Notes: generated by a model not told the origin, from the letters alone. 64,000 nt of DNA from Nonomuraea zeae (GCF_005889725.1 NZ_VCKX01000026.1:1-64000); one strand, 5' to 3'; shown: positions 1-9,689, counted from the stretch's first letter. Program-made: numbers and translations.

Positions 1-446
1 GCGTTGGGCGGCCAGTTGCCCTGGGGGCTGGGCGGTCCGTACGGGCCCGCGCCCTGCCCGGGCGGCATCCCGTAGCCCTGCTGCGGTCCGCCTTGGGGAT
101 AGCCCTGCCCAAAGCCCTGCCCAAAGCCCTGCTGAGGGGCTCCCTGGTTGGGGCCCTGCGGCGGGGAGCCGTAGGGCGGTTGCGCGGGGCCCTGGCCGTA
201 GCCGGGCTGCGGCGCGCCCTGTCCCGGAGCCGGGCCGTATCCGGGCGGTGGAGCGCCCTGGCCGGGCTGGGGGTTGTAGCCGGGTGGCGGGGTGCCCTGG
301 CTGGGCTGGGGGCCGTAGCCGGGTGGCGGGGTCTGCGGTCCGTGGCCCCGTGGCGGGCCGTACCCCTGCGGCGCTCCCTGCCCCTGCGCACCCCAAGGGT
401 CCTGGGGTTGAGGCTGAGGCTGTGAAGGCTGCGGAGGGTATGCCAT
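1..446 (-). CDS. Pro/Gly/Gln-rich protein, N-terminal part (partial)
   Basis: This is the first ~148 codons of a minus-strand gene whose 3' part lies outside the window. The visible part is one low-complexity tract of GYGPQPGQG-, PPPGYGP- and QGFGQGY-like units starting MAYPPQPSQP. Such Pro/Gly/Gln/Tyr-rich cytoplasmic tails commonly precede membrane domains (RDD, DUF4190, DUF4870 types) or kinase/FHA modules in actinobacteria, so the function cannot be named from this part. The ATG at 446 has a GGAGG only one base away, which is too close for a normal ribosome site. An in-frame GTG at 503 is a possible alternative start. The coding reading is supported by the regular codon-level repetition. 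Confidence 0.7.
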   Translation of the reverse strand, partial: MAYPPQPSQPQPQPQDPWGAQGQGAPQGYGPPRGHGPQTPPPGYGPQPSQGTPPPGYNPQPGQGAPPPGYGPAPGQGAPQPGYGQGPAQPPYGSPPQGPNQGAPQQGFGQGFGQGYPQGGPQQGYGMPPGQGAGPYGPPSPQGNWPPN

Positions 447-606
447 CCCTCCATTGTGGGGTAGTTGATTCCCTTGCGCCCCATCTACCCCATCAAAAGC
501 CACCCAGCCGGCCGCGGGAGGCCGCTCGGCAAGCCACCTTAAGTCGGCCGGGGACGAGACGAAGGTTCGATGCCGGGGCATCCCCGCTGTCCGTAATTTC
601 TGGGCC

Positions 607-1755
607 ATGACGGAAATCCGCACGCCGCTCGCCGGTCGCGTCCACGAGGTCGATGTGGTGCGCGGATTCGCGCTCGCAGGCATCCTCGTCGCGAACATCG
701 GCTTCTTCGCCGACCCCGGCTACGCCGTCGAAGGCAGCATGCCGATCCCGGACGGGCCGGTGGCGCTGGCCATCACCGCCTTCGTCCTGACCAAGTTCTA
801 CGTCATCTTCTCCTTCCTGTTCGGCTACTCGTTCACGCTGCAGATGCGCGCGGCGGAGCGGGCCGGGGCGAGCGTGCGGGCCAGGACGCTGCGCAGGTGC
901 CTCGGCCTGTTCGTGATCGGGGTGCTGCACGGCGTGCTGCTGTGGGTCGGCGACATCCTCACCCTGTACGCCGTGCTCGGCCTCGTCCTGCTGGCCCTGC
1001 GCGGCATCAGGCCGAGGACCGCCGTCGTCACCGGCTCGGTGATCGTCGGCGGGCTCACCCTGCTGCTCGCGGCGCTCGCGTGGCTGAGCACGCTCGATCC
1101 GGCGGCGGGACAGGCGCCCGCGGCGGATCCCGGCGCGGCGGCCAGGACGCTGGCGCTGGCCACCGGCGGGCCGCTCGACTTCCTGAGCCTCCAGGTCGAG
1201 CTCTATCCGCCGCTCGTGGCGATGATCTGGCTGTTCCAGGGGCCGATGGCGCTGGCCATGTTCCTGTTCGGGCTGGCGGCGGGCAAGTCGAGGCTGCTGG
1301 AGGAGACCGAGCGGTGGTGGCACCTGCTGCCGCGAATCCAGGCGCTGGGCTTCGGCCTCGGCGTTCTCGGCGGGATCCTGCTCGCCCTGACCGCCGGCGA
1401 GGAGGGACCGCTGGAGCTGGTGGGCATGGCGGTGAGCAACGTGACCTCGCTGCTGCTGGCCGCGGCCTACGTGGCCACGCTGCTGCGGGTGATCAGGCGC
1501 TTCCCGGCCGCCGGCCGGGCGCTGGCGCCCGCGGGCCGGGTGGCGGCCTCCAACTACCTGGGGCAGTCGGTGCTCGCCTGCCTGGTCTTCACCGGGTACG
1601 GGCTGGCGCTGGCGGGCCGGCTGTCGCCGATCGCGGTGATGGGCGTGGCTCTGGTGATCTACGCGGTCCTGCTGTGGCTCAGCGCGCGCTGGCTGCGTAC
1701 GCACCGCTACGGCCCCGTCGAGTACGGCCTGCGCCGCCTGACGAACGGGAGCTAG
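607..1755 (+). CDS. DUF418 (YeiB-like) multi-pass membrane protein
   Basis: 382 aa with about eight to ten hydrophobic segments. The N-terminus (EVDVVRGFALAGILVANI) matches the first helix of YeiB/DUF418 proteins. The C-terminal third holds the DUF418 block, with AASNYLGQS and a terminal YGPVEYGLRRL that matches the family's GPxEWxxR ending. The role of the family is unknown; transport or envelope functions have been proposed. The gene converges with an AraC regulator and the two stop codons overlap in a shared CTAG. No clear Shine-Dalgarno precedes the ATG. Confidence 0.85.
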   Translation: MTEIRTPLAGRVHEVDVVRGFALAGILVANIGFFADPGYAVEGSMPIPDGPVALAITAFVLTKFYVIFSFLFGYSFTLQMRAAERAGASVRARTLRRCLGLFVIGVLHGVLLWVGDILTLYAVLGLVLLALRGIRPRTAVVTGSVIVGGLTLLLAALAWLSTLDPAAGQAPAADPGAAARTLALATGGPLDFLSLQVELYPPLVAMIWLFQGPMALAMFLFGLAAGKSRLLEETERWWHLLPRIQALGFGLGVLGGILLALTAGEEGPLELVGMAVSNVTSLLLAAAYVATLLRVIRRFPAAGRALAPAGRVAASNYLGQSVLACLVFTGYGLALAGRLSPIAVMGVALVIYAVLLWLSARWLRTHRYGPVEYGLRRLTNGS

Positions 1756-2693
1756 GCCGAGCGGGCGGCCGACTCGCCGCAGACGTGGCGGCGGTAGCGG
1801 CCGGGGGCCAGCCCGTACTCGCGCTTGAACGCGTTGCCGAACGCGAACTCCGACCCGTAGCCGACCCGCGTGGCCACCTCCGCCACCGAGGCGTCGGACT
1901 CGCGCAGCAGGCGGGCCGCCAGGGCCAGGCGCCACCAGGTGAGGTAGGCCAGCGGCGGCCGGCCGACGAGCCCGGTGAAGCGGCGGGCGAAGCCGGCCCG
2001 CGAGAGCCCGGCGTGGCTGCCGAGCGACTCGACCGTCCAGCGGTCCGCGGGGGCGCGGTGGATGGCGTCGAGCGCGCGGCTGATGGCCGGGTCGGCCAGC
2101 GCGGCGGCCCAGCCGGAGCGCTCGCACACCTCGCCCGCCAGGTCGAACCAGGCGCGCAGGATGTAGAGCTGCAGCATGTCGAGCAGGGACGTGACCACGG
2201 TGTCCGCGCCGAGCCGCGGGTTGTCTATCTCGCCGGCCAGCAGCTCGACGGCGGCCCTGAGCTCCGGATGGCGGCCGAGCGTCGTGGGCAGGTGGATCAC
2301 GTCGGGCAGCCCGGCCAGGATCGGGTGGGTCCTGCCGGGATCGAGCTGGTAGCCGCAGCTGAGGGTGACCGTCTCGGCCCCCGCGCCGCCGAACCCGGCC
2401 GAGGCGAACAGCCCGGCGTCCTCGCCGCAGGAGGGCGCGGTCAGCGCGCGGCCGGGATCGTCGGCCAGGCCGTAACCGTCGCCGTGCGGCAGGAACACCA
2501 CGTCGCCCACGCTCAGCGGGACGGGCTCGCCGGTCGGCGGGATGAGCCAGCACGAGCCGCGCAGCACCACCTGGAAGCCCGCGGACCCGGGCGCCGACGG
2601 GAACTCCTGGCCCCAGGGAGCCCGCCAGGAGATGCGGGCGGAGGTCGGCCGGCCGGTCCGCATGAGCGCGACGACGTCGCTGAGGACATCCAT
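1752..2693 (-). CDS. AraC-family regulator with N-terminal cupin domain
   Basis: 313 aa. Residues ~1-190 look like the AraC-binding cupin (cupin_6) domain: GSCWLIPPTG, DVVFLPHGDGY and the spacing of a small beta-barrel. Residues ~200-305 form the two helix-turn-helix AraC domain, with the typical second recognition segment VAEVATRVGYGSEFAFGNAF and ending in LAPGRYRR. Regulators of this architecture often control a neighbouring oxidoreductase or transporter. Here the only close partner is the convergent DUF418 gene, so the target is unknown. Confidence 0.88.
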   Translation of the reverse strand: MDVLSDVVALMRTGRPTSARISWRAPWGQEFPSAPGSAGFQVVLRGSCWLIPPTGEPVPLSVGDVVFLPHGDGYGLADDPGRALTAPSCGEDAGLFASAGFGGAGAETVTLSCGYQLDPGRTHPILAGLPDVIHLPTTLGRHPELRAAVELLAGEIDNPRLGADTVVTSLLDMLQLYILRAWFDLAGEVCERSGWAAALADPAISRALDAIHRAPADRWTVESLGSHAGLSRAGFARRFTGLVGRPPLAYLTWWRLALAARLLRESDASVAEVATRVGYGSEFAFGNAFKREYGLAPGRYRRHVCGESAARSA

Positions 2694-2884
2694 GAGCGGA
2701 CTCTACAGCGGGAGACTCCTGCGTATGAATAGCGGAAATCACCACATCGGGCGGCTCAGTCCCGGGGGCTGGCTCGTGCTCCCTCGCCGAGGGTGTGAGT
2801 TGTGGGTATTTCTGCCTGTACCGGCGCTCTCTACCGAGGCACGATCCTGAGCAAGGGGACCGCCTCGGCAGGAGGGAGCCGGCC

Positions 2885-5044
2885 GTGCCGGTGGTCTGGG
2901 GAGCCGTACGCGGACGAGTCGTCTTCGACAGTTCGCATCACCACTTGTTCGTGGAGCAGCAGTCGTCCGGGTTCTCCTGGACCGGCAGCCGCTCCCTTCT
3001 GCTGACCGACCAGCCGGCCGTGTACGTGCACGACACCGGCGGGCTCGGCAGCCCGGCCATCATCGCGCTGGATCCGGCGGCGGACCCCGACGCCACCATC
3101 GGGCTGGCCGACAGGAGCACCAGGCTCGTCGCCGACCTCCGGCTGCCGCAGGGCCGGTCGATCCGGCTCACCTCGGGGGAGCTGCCAGAGCCCGCGCTCG
3201 CCGCGCTGACCGGGCTGCGCGGCCGGTTGATGCCGGACGCCGCGACGACCGACTTCATCAGCCCCTGCGCGGTCTCCGTCACCCCCTGGTACGAGTCGGA
3301 GCCCGACCGCTCCGCGCAGGACGGGGAAGAGTCGGACGACTCCGCCCCCGCCGAGCTGATGGCGTACGTCGTCGTCGCCGGAGGGCGGCTCCAGCTGCGC
3401 AGCCGCGGGAAGATCCCCCTGGAATGGCCCGTGAACCGGGTCACCGTGACCCCCGCCGGGCAGAGCGCCGTCGAGCTGCGGGGCGGCGCCCTGCTCGGCG
3501 GGCACTTCCTGACCGGCGCCACCCTGCACCTCGTCACCCCCTTGGTACGCCGGGCCTTCCTCGCCGTCATCGGGTCGGCGGGGCCGGGCCCGAGCACGGT
3601 CGGCACCTCCGCGCCCGTGTCGGTACGCGGCCTGGGCGGCGCCGGAGCGCGCAAGGCGGACTGCGTGCTGAGCGACGACGCCCTGGAGTTCCAGTCGCCG
3701 GACACCCAGCGCGTGCTCGCGCACTTCGACCTGGACGACACGCACCTGCGGATCGCCGGGACGGCCGAGCGATTCGTCGTGTTCAACCCGGCGCACGGGC
3801 CGGTGACGGTGGAGTGCGCCTCCGAGGTGTTCGGACGCCGGCTGTACGGCAACGCCCGGCTGCGCGGCGCCGCCGAGCGCACGCTCACCTCGGGTGTCCT
3901 GCCCGCCGAGCTGGCCGACGGCCGGCCGGTCGCGTGCGCGTTCGCGCCGGACGGCATGCGGGTCAAGGGCTCGGGCGTCAACCTGCGGATCGCGTACGAG
4001 TCGATCAGGACGGTCGAGGCCGAGCCCGGGCCGCCGCGGGCGGAGATGCGGCTGACGACCGAGCGCACCGACCTCAGGATCGTCGCCCAGGCGGAGCTCG
4101 TCCAGGCGCTGCACACCGAGGTCAGGGCGTGGGGCAACGCGTGCGCGGGCGCGGGGCAGATCCCGGACATGCTGCGTGCGGCGGTCGGGCTGGAGGAGGA
4201 CTACCTGCTCTACACGGTGTTCGGCCCGTTCTACGAGCTGCATGCCGCCCTGCTCGGCGACGTCGGGGCCGACGGCCTGGGCGCGCCGATCCCGCCGCCC
4301 GGCTCGCCGGAGGAGCGCTCGCGCGTGGCGGCCGTCCTGCAGGTCGGCATCGGCGAGCTGCAGGCACACCTCGACCAGGTGGGCCACGTCCTGCCGGCCT
4401 TCCTGCGGCATCGGGACGCGTGCCTGCTGGCGGCGGTCACGGGTGGCGCGGAGCCGGACTGGCTGAAGGCGGGCGAGGCCCGGTTGCGGGCCGCGTTCGC
4501 GCCGGTGCAGCGGGCCGCGGCGGAGACCGCGCAGCTGGCCGGGCAGCTGTCGCGGGTGATGGACCTCGATCCGGCCGCGCTGCCGAAGGTCAGCTACGCC
4601 GGGGCGGCGCTGTCGTTCGGGGCGGCGGCGCTGCTGAACCCGGTGTTCGCGGTGTCGGGGATCTCGCAGGCGTACTCGTCGCACGCGCAGGGGGAGCAGC
4701 GCAAGGCGCAGGTGACCGCGCAGTCCGAGCGCGGCTGGGCGATGGTGCTGGACCGCTGGAACGCGCTGGTCGGCACCGCGCTGCCGGTCCTCGGGTACGT
4801 GCTGACCGAGAACGCGTTCGGCCTGCGCTGGGAGAGCGCCCGCCGGATCGGCCAGGAGCTCCGCGCGGCCCCGGAGGCGGCCCGGGTGCCGGTGCTGCGC
4901 GCGGTGGCCCGCCGGCTGGCCACGCTCGACGTCATGCGGCGCTATCCGGGCGGCTCAGGGGTCCGGCTGCGGCGCGGCGAGATCGCCGACCACCTTCGGG
5001 CCGCACGCGAGGCCGTACGCACTCCGCGCTTCCTCGACTTCTGA
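2885..5044 (+). CDS. Large protein of unknown function
   Basis: 719 aa from the GTG at 2885, chosen because GGAGGG lies eight bases upstream; the open frame extends further left but has no better start. I do not recognise the family. The first ~430 residues are beta-rich and low in hydrophobic helices, with two similar-looking halves that may be tandem PH-like or lipocalin-like sheets. Residues ~430-580 are helical. A short hydrophobic stretch near 590-610 (AALSFGAAALLNPVFAVSGIS) could be a membrane segment or hairpin. The C-terminus is charged and helical. It is followed 15 bp later by a small Gly/Asp-rich protein, probably in the same transcript. No cysteine clusters, Walker motifs or signal peptide were seen. 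Confidence 0.7.
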   Translation: MPVVWGAVRGRVVFDSSHHHLFVEQQSSGFSWTGSRSLLLTDQPAVYVHDTGGLGSPAIIALDPAADPDATIGLADRSTRLVADLRLPQGRSIRLTSGELPEPALAALTGLRGRLMPDAATTDFISPCAVSVTPWYESEPDRSAQDGEESDDSAPAELMAYVVVAGGRLQLRSRGKIPLEWPVNRVTVTPAGQSAVELRGGALLGGHFLTGATLHLVTPLVRRAFLAVIGSAGPGPSTVGTSAPVSVRGLGGAGARKADCVLSDDALEFQSPDTQRVLAHFDLDDTHLRIAGTAERFVVFNPAHGPVTVECASEVFGRRLYGNARLRGAAERTLTSGVLPAELADGRPVACAFAPDGMRVKGSGVNLRIAYESIRTVEAEPGPPRAEMRLTTERTDLRIVAQAELVQALHTEVRAWGNACAGAGQIPDMLRAAVGLEEDYLLYTVFGPFYELHAALLGDVGADGLGAPIPPPGSPEERSRVAAVLQVGIGELQAHLDQVGHVLPAFLRHRDACLLAAVTGGAEPDWLKAGEARLRAAFAPVQRAAAETAQLAGQLSRVMDLDPAALPKVSYAGAALSFGAAALLNPVFAVSGISQAYSSHAQGEQRKAQVTAQSERGWAMVLDRWNALVGTALPVLGYVLTENAFGLRWESARRIGQELRAAPEAARVPVLRAVARRLATLDVMRRYPGGSGVRLRRGEIADHLRAAREAVRTPRFLDF

Positions 5045-5059
5045 AAGGGCGTAACCATC

Positions 5060-5467
5060 ATGTCGATCTTCAGCAGCCAGTTCGACCGGGCCCGCGAGGT
5101 GTCGCGTGCCTATGCGGGGGAGGCGTCGGAGCGCCGCTTCTGGATCCCGGCCGCCGTCGCCGTGGCGGGCGCGGCCGCGGGCGTCGCGGCACTCGCGGCG
5201 GCGAGCGAGGCCGGCGCCGCGACCGAGCCCGGGGAGGGGACGGCCGACTGGGGCGCGGGCTGGGACGAGGGCTGGGGCGCCGGCCCGGTCGCCGACGACT
5301 CGCAGGCGGCTTCCGGCGGTGGTGACGACGGCTCCCAGGCGGCTCCCGGGAGCGGTGACGACGGCGGCGCGTGGTCGTACCACAGCGACTACACCGGCGC
5401 GTCGATCGGCGGGGACGGCGACTTCTTCTACTTCACCGACGGCGACACCAGCTACACCATCGGCTGA
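5060..5467 (+). CDS. Small Gly/Asp-rich single-pass membrane protein, unknown
   Basis: 135 aa. A short charged N-terminus (to ~28) is followed by one Ala/Val-rich membrane segment (~30-48) and then an acidic, glycine-rich tail with WGAGWDEGWGAG and two QAA-type blocks. The protein ends in aromatic GDFFYFTDGDTSYTIG. The tail would be extracytoplasmic or cytoplasmic depending on orientation; RRFW before the helix favours N-in. The AAAGGGCG-type ribosome site is weak. It lies 15 bp after the large unknown gene and probably works with it. I do not recognise a family. Confidence 0.65.
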   Translation: MSIFSSQFDRAREVSRAYAGEASERRFWIPAAVAVAGAAAGVAALAAASEAGAATEPGEGTADWGAGWDEGWGAGPVADDSQAASGGGDDGSQAAPGSGDDGGAWSYHSDYTGASIGGDGDFFYFTDGDTSYTIG

Positions 5468-5475
5468 GCCCCCGA

Positions 5476-6993
5476 TCAGCCGATCTCGCCCCAGCCGAAC
5501 GTCTTCGTCACGGCCTTCTTCCAGCCCGCGTAGCCCTCGTCGCGCTGCTCCTGGGTCCACGTGGGCTCCCAGCGGCGGTCCTCCGCCCAGTGGGTCCGCA
5601 GCTCCTCGGTGTCCCGCCAGAAGCCGACCGCGAGCCCGGCCGCGTAGGCCGCGCCGAGCGCGGTGGTCTCGGCGACGACCGGGCGGCTGACGGGCACGCC
5701 GAGGATGTCGGACTGGAGCTGCATGCACAGGTTGTTCGCGGTGACCCCGCCGTCCACCTTCAGCACGTCCAGGACCACCCCGGAGTCCTCCTGCATCGCC
5801 TCGACGACGTCCCTGCTCTGGTAGCAGATCGCCTCCAGGGTGGCGCGGGCGAGGTGGGCGTCGGTGTTGAAGCGCGACAGGCCGACGATCGCGCCCCGGG
5901 CGTCCGCGCGCCAGTAGGGGGCGAACAGGCCGGAGAACGCCGGCACGAAGTACATCCCCCCGGAGTCCTCCACCTGCCGGGCCAGCGCCTCGCTCTGCGG
6001 GGCGGAGCTGATGACGTGCAGCTGGTCGCGCAGCCACTGCACGGCCGAGCCGGTCACGGCGATCGAGCCTTCGAGCGCGAAGACGGGGGGCTGGTCGCCG
6101 AACTTGTAGGCGACGGTGGTGAGCAGCCCGCTCTCGGAGCGTACGAGGTTGGTGCCGGTGTTGAGCAGCATGAAGTTGCCGGTGCCGTAGGTGTTCTTGG
6201 CCTCGCCGGGCGAGAAGCAGACCTGCCCGACGGTGGCGGCCTGCTGGTCGCCCAGGATGCCGGTGATCGGCACCTGGCCCCCGACCGGTCCGTACGGGAT
6301 CGTCGTGCCGTAGGCGGCCGGCTCCGACGACGGCCGGATCTCCGGCAGCATCCGGCGCGGGATGCCGAAGAAGGACAGCAGCTCGTCGTCCCAGTCGAGG
6401 GTCTCCAGGTTCATCAGCATCGTGCGGCTGGCGTTGGTGACGTCGGTGATGTGCACGCCGCCGTTGGTGCCGCCGGTGAGGTTCCACACGGTCCAGGTGT
6501 CGGTGTTGCCGAAGACGGCCTCTCCCCGGTCCGCCGCCTCGCGGACGCCGTCCACGTTCTCCAGGATCCACTGGATCTTGCCACCCGAGAAGTACGCGTC
6601 CGGCCGCAGGCCCGTCTTCCTGCGGATGACGTCACCCCGGCCGTCCCGCTCCAGCGCGGCGGCGATCCGGTCGGTCCTGGTGTCCTGCCAGACGATCGCG
6701 TTGTAGTACGGGCGGCCGGTGCGCGGGTTCCACACGACCGTGGTCTCGCGCTGGTTGGTGACGCCCAGCGCGGCCAGGTCGGTGTCGTGCAGCCCGGCCC
6801 GCTGGATCGTGGTCTGGACGACGGCGGCGGTCCTGGTCCAGATCTCGATCGGGTTGTGCTCCACCCAGCCCGCCCTGGGCAGGATCTGCTGGTGTTCGAG
6901 CTGGAACTTGCCGACCTCGGCGCCCGCGTGATCGAAGATCATGAAGCGGGTGCTGGTGGTGCCCTGGTCGATGGCGCCCACGAAATCGGGCAT
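5476..6993 (-). CDS. glpK: Glycerol kinase
   Basis: 505 aa, full length for GlpK. It phosphorylates glycerol to sn-glycerol 3-phosphate with ATP in the cytosol. The FGGY-kinase N-terminal ATPase motif is [14 protein letters not shown] (residues ~8-21), followed by EHxQ and GWVEHNP at the start of the substrate site. The C-terminal lobe carries [11 protein letters not shown] and the [11 protein letters not shown] adenosine-binding segment. An AAGGAG lies seven bases before the ATG. It is the second gene after glpF in a glycerol-uptake operon and lies opposite glpD. Confidence 0.96.
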   Translation of the reverse strand: MPDFVGAIDQGTTSTRFMIFDHAGAEVGKFQLEHQQILPRAGWVEHNPIEIWTRTAAVVQTTIQRAGLHDTDLAALGVTNQRETTVVWNPRTGRPYYNAIVWQDTRTDRIAAALERDGRGDVIRRKTGLRPDAYFSGGKIQWILENVDGVREAADRGEAVFGNTDTWTVWNLTGGTNGGVHITDVTNASRTMLMNLETLDWDDELLSFFGIPRRMLPEIRPSSEPAAYGTTIPYGPVGGQVPITGILGDQQAATVGQVCFSPGEAKNTYGTGNFMLLNTGTNLVRSESGLLTTVAYKFGDQPPVFALEGSIAVTGSAVQWLRDQLHVISSAPQSEALARQVEDSGGMYFVPAFSGLFAPYWRADARGAIVGLSRFNTDAHLARATLEAICYQSRDVVEAMQEDSGVVLDVLKVDGGVTANNLCMQLQSDILGVPVSRPVVAETTALGAAYAAGLAVGFWRDTEELRTHWAEDRRWEPTWTQEQRDEGYAGWKKAVTKTFGWGEIG

Positions 6994-7073
6994 GTCGTTC
7001 TCCTTCGCGGGTTTCCGGCAGTTTCAAGCGGGTTCGAGCTGGTTCGGGCGGGTTCGGGCGATCTGAAGAGACC

Positions 7074-7883
7074 TCAGGCGTCCGACGGCTTCACGGAGTC
7101 GCGGTCCTCGCCCGGCGGCAGGAACCGGGCGATGCACGCCTGGTACAGGGCGGCCCCGATGACCCCGCCGATCACGGGGCCGACGATGGGCACCCAGAAG
7201 TACAGGTCGCCGTACTGATCTCGCCACGCGGTGGAGTACCCGGTCAGGAAGGACGCCAGGCGCGGGCCGAAGTCGCGGGCGGGGTTGATCGCGTAGCCGG
7301 CGTCCGCGCCGAAGGCCATGCCGATCGCGACGATCAGCAGGCCGATGACGACCGGGCCGAGATTCGCGCTCGGCGCCATGTTCCTGGTGTCGGACAGGGC
7401 GAAGATGACGAACAGCAGGATGGCGGTGCCGATGATCTGGTCGCGCAGCCCGCCCCAGAGGCCCACCGGCAGGGTGCCGTTGCCCGGCAGGGTCGAGAAG
7501 ACGATCTGGGTCTTGAACGTGTGGCCGGGGTCGGCCATGGACAGGATCTCGGTGTAGTTCCAGCGGACCAGGAGCGCGGCGACGAAGGCGCCCGCGGTCT
7601 GCGCCAGGGCGAACGGCACGACCTTGTTCCACGCGAAGCCGCGGAAGGCGGCGAACGCGAGCGTGACCGCCGGGTTGAGGTGCGCGCCCGTGGTCCGGCC
7701 CGCGACGTAGATGCCGAGCGCGACGCCGATTCCCCACGCCCAGGCGATGCTGTCGTGGTTGCCCAGCTCGGCGGCCACCACCTGCGCGACCACCCCCGCG
7801 CCGAAGAGGATGAGCACCATGGTGCCGGCGAACTCCGCGATCAGCTCGCCGGCCAGACCCATCCTGTAGAGACGTACGGCCAC
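7074..7883 (-). CDS. glpF: Glycerol facilitator (MIP/aquaporin family)
   Basis: 269 aa with six membrane helices and the two half-helix NPA boxes, HLNPAVT and AINPARDFGPR. Aspartate directly after the second NPAR is the signature of glycerol-conducting facilitators rather than water-only aquaporins. It admits glycerol by facilitated diffusion for GlpK, whose gene follows 80 bp downstream. The start is GTG at 7883; an internal ATG at 7862 is the alternative. The gene faces away from glpD across a 97-bp region containing a perfect palindrome. Confidence 0.95.
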   Translation of the reverse strand: MAVRLYRMGLAGELIAEFAGTMVLILFGAGVVAQVVAAELGNHDSIAWAWGIGVALGIYVAGRTTGAHLNPAVTLAFAAFRGFAWNKVVPFALAQTAGAFVAALLVRWNYTEILSMADPGHTFKTQIVFSTLPGNGTLPVGLWGGLRDQIIGTAILLFVIFALSDTRNMAPSANLGPVVIGLLIVAIGMAFGADAGYAINPARDFGPRLASFLTGYSTAWRDQYGDLYFWVPIVGPVIGGVIGAALYQACIARFLPPGEDRDSVKPSDA

Positions 7884-7914
7884 TTCAACCCCCGCTTTCT
7901 ATCCCCTTGTGTGC

Positions 7915-7935
7915 CATTCCCGATTAGCGGGAATG
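7915..7935. promoter_or_regulatory. 21-bp palindrome between glpFK and glpD
   Basis: CATTCCCG-ATTAG-CGGGAATG: two perfect 8-bp arms around a 5-bp centre, in the divergent control region. It is well placed to bind a dimeric regulator acting on both glycerol operons. In Streptomyces this role belongs to GylR, an IclR-type repressor, but no IclR gene is adjacent here. Confidence 0.6.
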
Positions 7936-7980
7936 CATACGGACTGTGCTGGATCTGTTGCGGAAAGTGAGTGATGTGCC

Positions 7981-9660
7981 ATGGGCCTGACCGGCGTGCT
8001 CGATGCCAGGAACCGGCAGGACACCATCGACCGGCTCGCGGGGGAGCCCTTCGACGTGCTCGTCATCGGCGGGGGCGTGACCGGCGCGGGCGCCGCGCTG
8101 GACGCCGCCTCACGGGGGCTGCGCGTCGCGCTCGTGGAGAGCCGTGACCTGGCGTCGGGCACGTCGAGCCGGTCCAGCAAGCTGATCCACGGCGGGCTGC
8201 GCTATCTGGAGCACCTCGACTTCAAGCTCGTCCGCGAGGCGCTCAAGGAGCGTGACCTGCTGGTCTCCCGCCTGGCGCCGCACCTGGTCAAGCCCGTCAC
8301 GTTCCTCTATCCGCTGCGCCGCAAGGTGGTCGAGCAGCCGTACGTGGCGGCGGGGCTGACGTTGTACGACGCGCTGGAGGGCATGCGCCGCCCGATGCCC
8401 AGGCACCGATCCCTGTCGGTCAAGGAGGCTCGGCGCCTGGCTCCGGGGCTGCGGGCCGACGTGCTGACCGGCGCCATGATCTACTACGACGCGCAGGTCG
8501 ACGACGCCCGCTTCACGCTCATGCTGGCCCGCACGGCCGCCGCGCACGGCGCGGTGATCGCGACCAGGACGAGCGCCACGCGGCTGCTGCGCGACGAGCA
8601 CGGCGAGCGGATCGTCGGGGCCGTCGTGCGCGACGAGGAGACGGGCCGCGAGATCGAGGTCGGCGCCGACTCCGTCGTGGTCTGCGCGGGCGTGTGGACC
8701 GACCTGGTCAACGAGCTGCCCGGCGGGGCCGAGCCGGGTTTCAAGGTGCGGATGTCCAAGGGCGTCCACGTGCTGGTGCCGGGCGAGGCCATCAAGTCGC
8801 GGACCGGCATGATCATCCGCGCCGAGAAGAGCGTGCTGTTCATCATCCCGTGGACCAGGCGCCGGTGGATCCTCGGCACCACGGACACGGACTACGACGG
8901 TGAGCGCGCCGAGCCCCTGGCCACGGGCGAGGACATCGACTACATCCTGGAGCACGCCAACTCCGTGCTGGCCAGGCCGCTGACCCGGGACGACGTCGTG
9001 GGCCTCTACGTGGGGCTGCGCCCGCTGGTGGCCGCCGACCAGCGCTCGTCCACCACCAAGCTGTCCAGGGAACACGTCGTGGACGTGCCGGTGCCCGGGC
9101 TGGCCACCATCGCGGGCGGGAAGTACACCACGTACCGGATCATGGCCAAGGACGTGATCGACGCGGTGCTCGAAGGCTACGACGTGCCCGAGTCGGTCAC
9201 CGACCGGCTGCCGCTGCTCGGCGCCGACGGGCTGCCCGCGCTCCAGCTCTCCGTCCGGCGCATCGCCGAGGACCACGACCTGGACACCGACACCGTGACC
9301 CACCTGATCAGGCGCTACGGCAGCCTCGCCATGGAGGTGCTGGAGCTGGTCAGGGAGGACCCCGCGCTCGGCGAGCCGCTCATGGAGGAGGGCCCGTGGC
9401 TCAGGGCCGAGGTCTGCTACGCCGTCACCCACGAGGGCGCGCTGCACGCCGAGGACATCGTGGCCCGCAGGACCCGGATGCTCATCGAGTCGAACGTGCT
9501 CGCCGAGGAGTCCGCGCCGCTGATCGCCCGGCTGATGGCGGACCTGCTCGGCTGGGACGACGCCCGGGTGGAGGAGGAGGTCGCGCGCTGCCGGAGCCTG
9601 GTGGAGGCGGAGCGCGCCGCGCTCGACGAGGCGAAGGCCCCGCGCCTGGCCAGCGCCTGA
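7981..9660 (+). CDS. glpD: Glycerol-3-phosphate dehydrogenase (FAD)
   Basis: 559 aa. It oxidises glycerol 3-phosphate to dihydroxyacetone phosphate at the membrane, passing electrons to the quinone pool. The FAD Rossmann motif is FDVLVIGGGVTGAGAALDAA (~residues 24-43), followed by the SRSSKLIHGGLRYLE segment diagnostic of GlpD/GlpA. The C-terminal DAO_C domain (~400-540) includes LIRRYG and AEVCYAVTHEGA. Together with the divergent glpFK genes it completes glycerol entry into glycolysis. The ATG at 7981 fits the family start; the ribosome site (GGAAAGTGAGTG) is loose. Confidence 0.95.
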   Translation: MGLTGVLDARNRQDTIDRLAGEPFDVLVIGGGVTGAGAALDAASRGLRVALVESRDLASGTSSRSSKLIHGGLRYLEHLDFKLVREALKERDLLVSRLAPHLVKPVTFLYPLRRKVVEQPYVAAGLTLYDALEGMRRPMPRHRSLSVKEARRLAPGLRADVLTGAMIYYDAQVDDARFTLMLARTAAAHGAVIATRTSATRLLRDEHGERIVGAVVRDEETGREIEVGADSVVVCAGVWTDLVNELPGGAEPGFKVRMSKGVHVLVPGEAIKSRTGMIIRAEKSVLFIIPWTRRRWILGTTDTDYDGERAEPLATGEDIDYILEHANSVLARPLTRDDVVGLYVGLRPLVAADQRSSTTKLSREHVVDVPVPGLATIAGGKYTTYRIMAKDVIDAVLEGYDVPESVTDRLPLLGADGLPALQLSVRRIAEDHDLDTDTVTHLIRRYGSLAMEVLELVREDPALGEPLMEEGPWLRAEVCYAVTHEGALHAEDIVARRTRMLIESNVLAEESAPLIARLMADLLGWDDARVEEEVARCRSLVEAERAALDEAKAPRLASA

Positions 9661-9689
9661 GCGGGCCGTTCGGCTGCTGGTCGCGGCCG

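Noticed and set aside
93..610. Two plus-strand frames of 110 and 120 codons over the repeat-rich start
   Set aside because: They are antisense to regular PGQ codon repeats; the minus-strand reading is the coherent one.
493..2745. Long minus-strand open frame of 750 codons across the DUF418 and AraC genes
   Set aside because: Arg/Gly/Ala-rich composition without domains; it is the antisense shadow produced by high GC in the third codon position of two well-supported genes.
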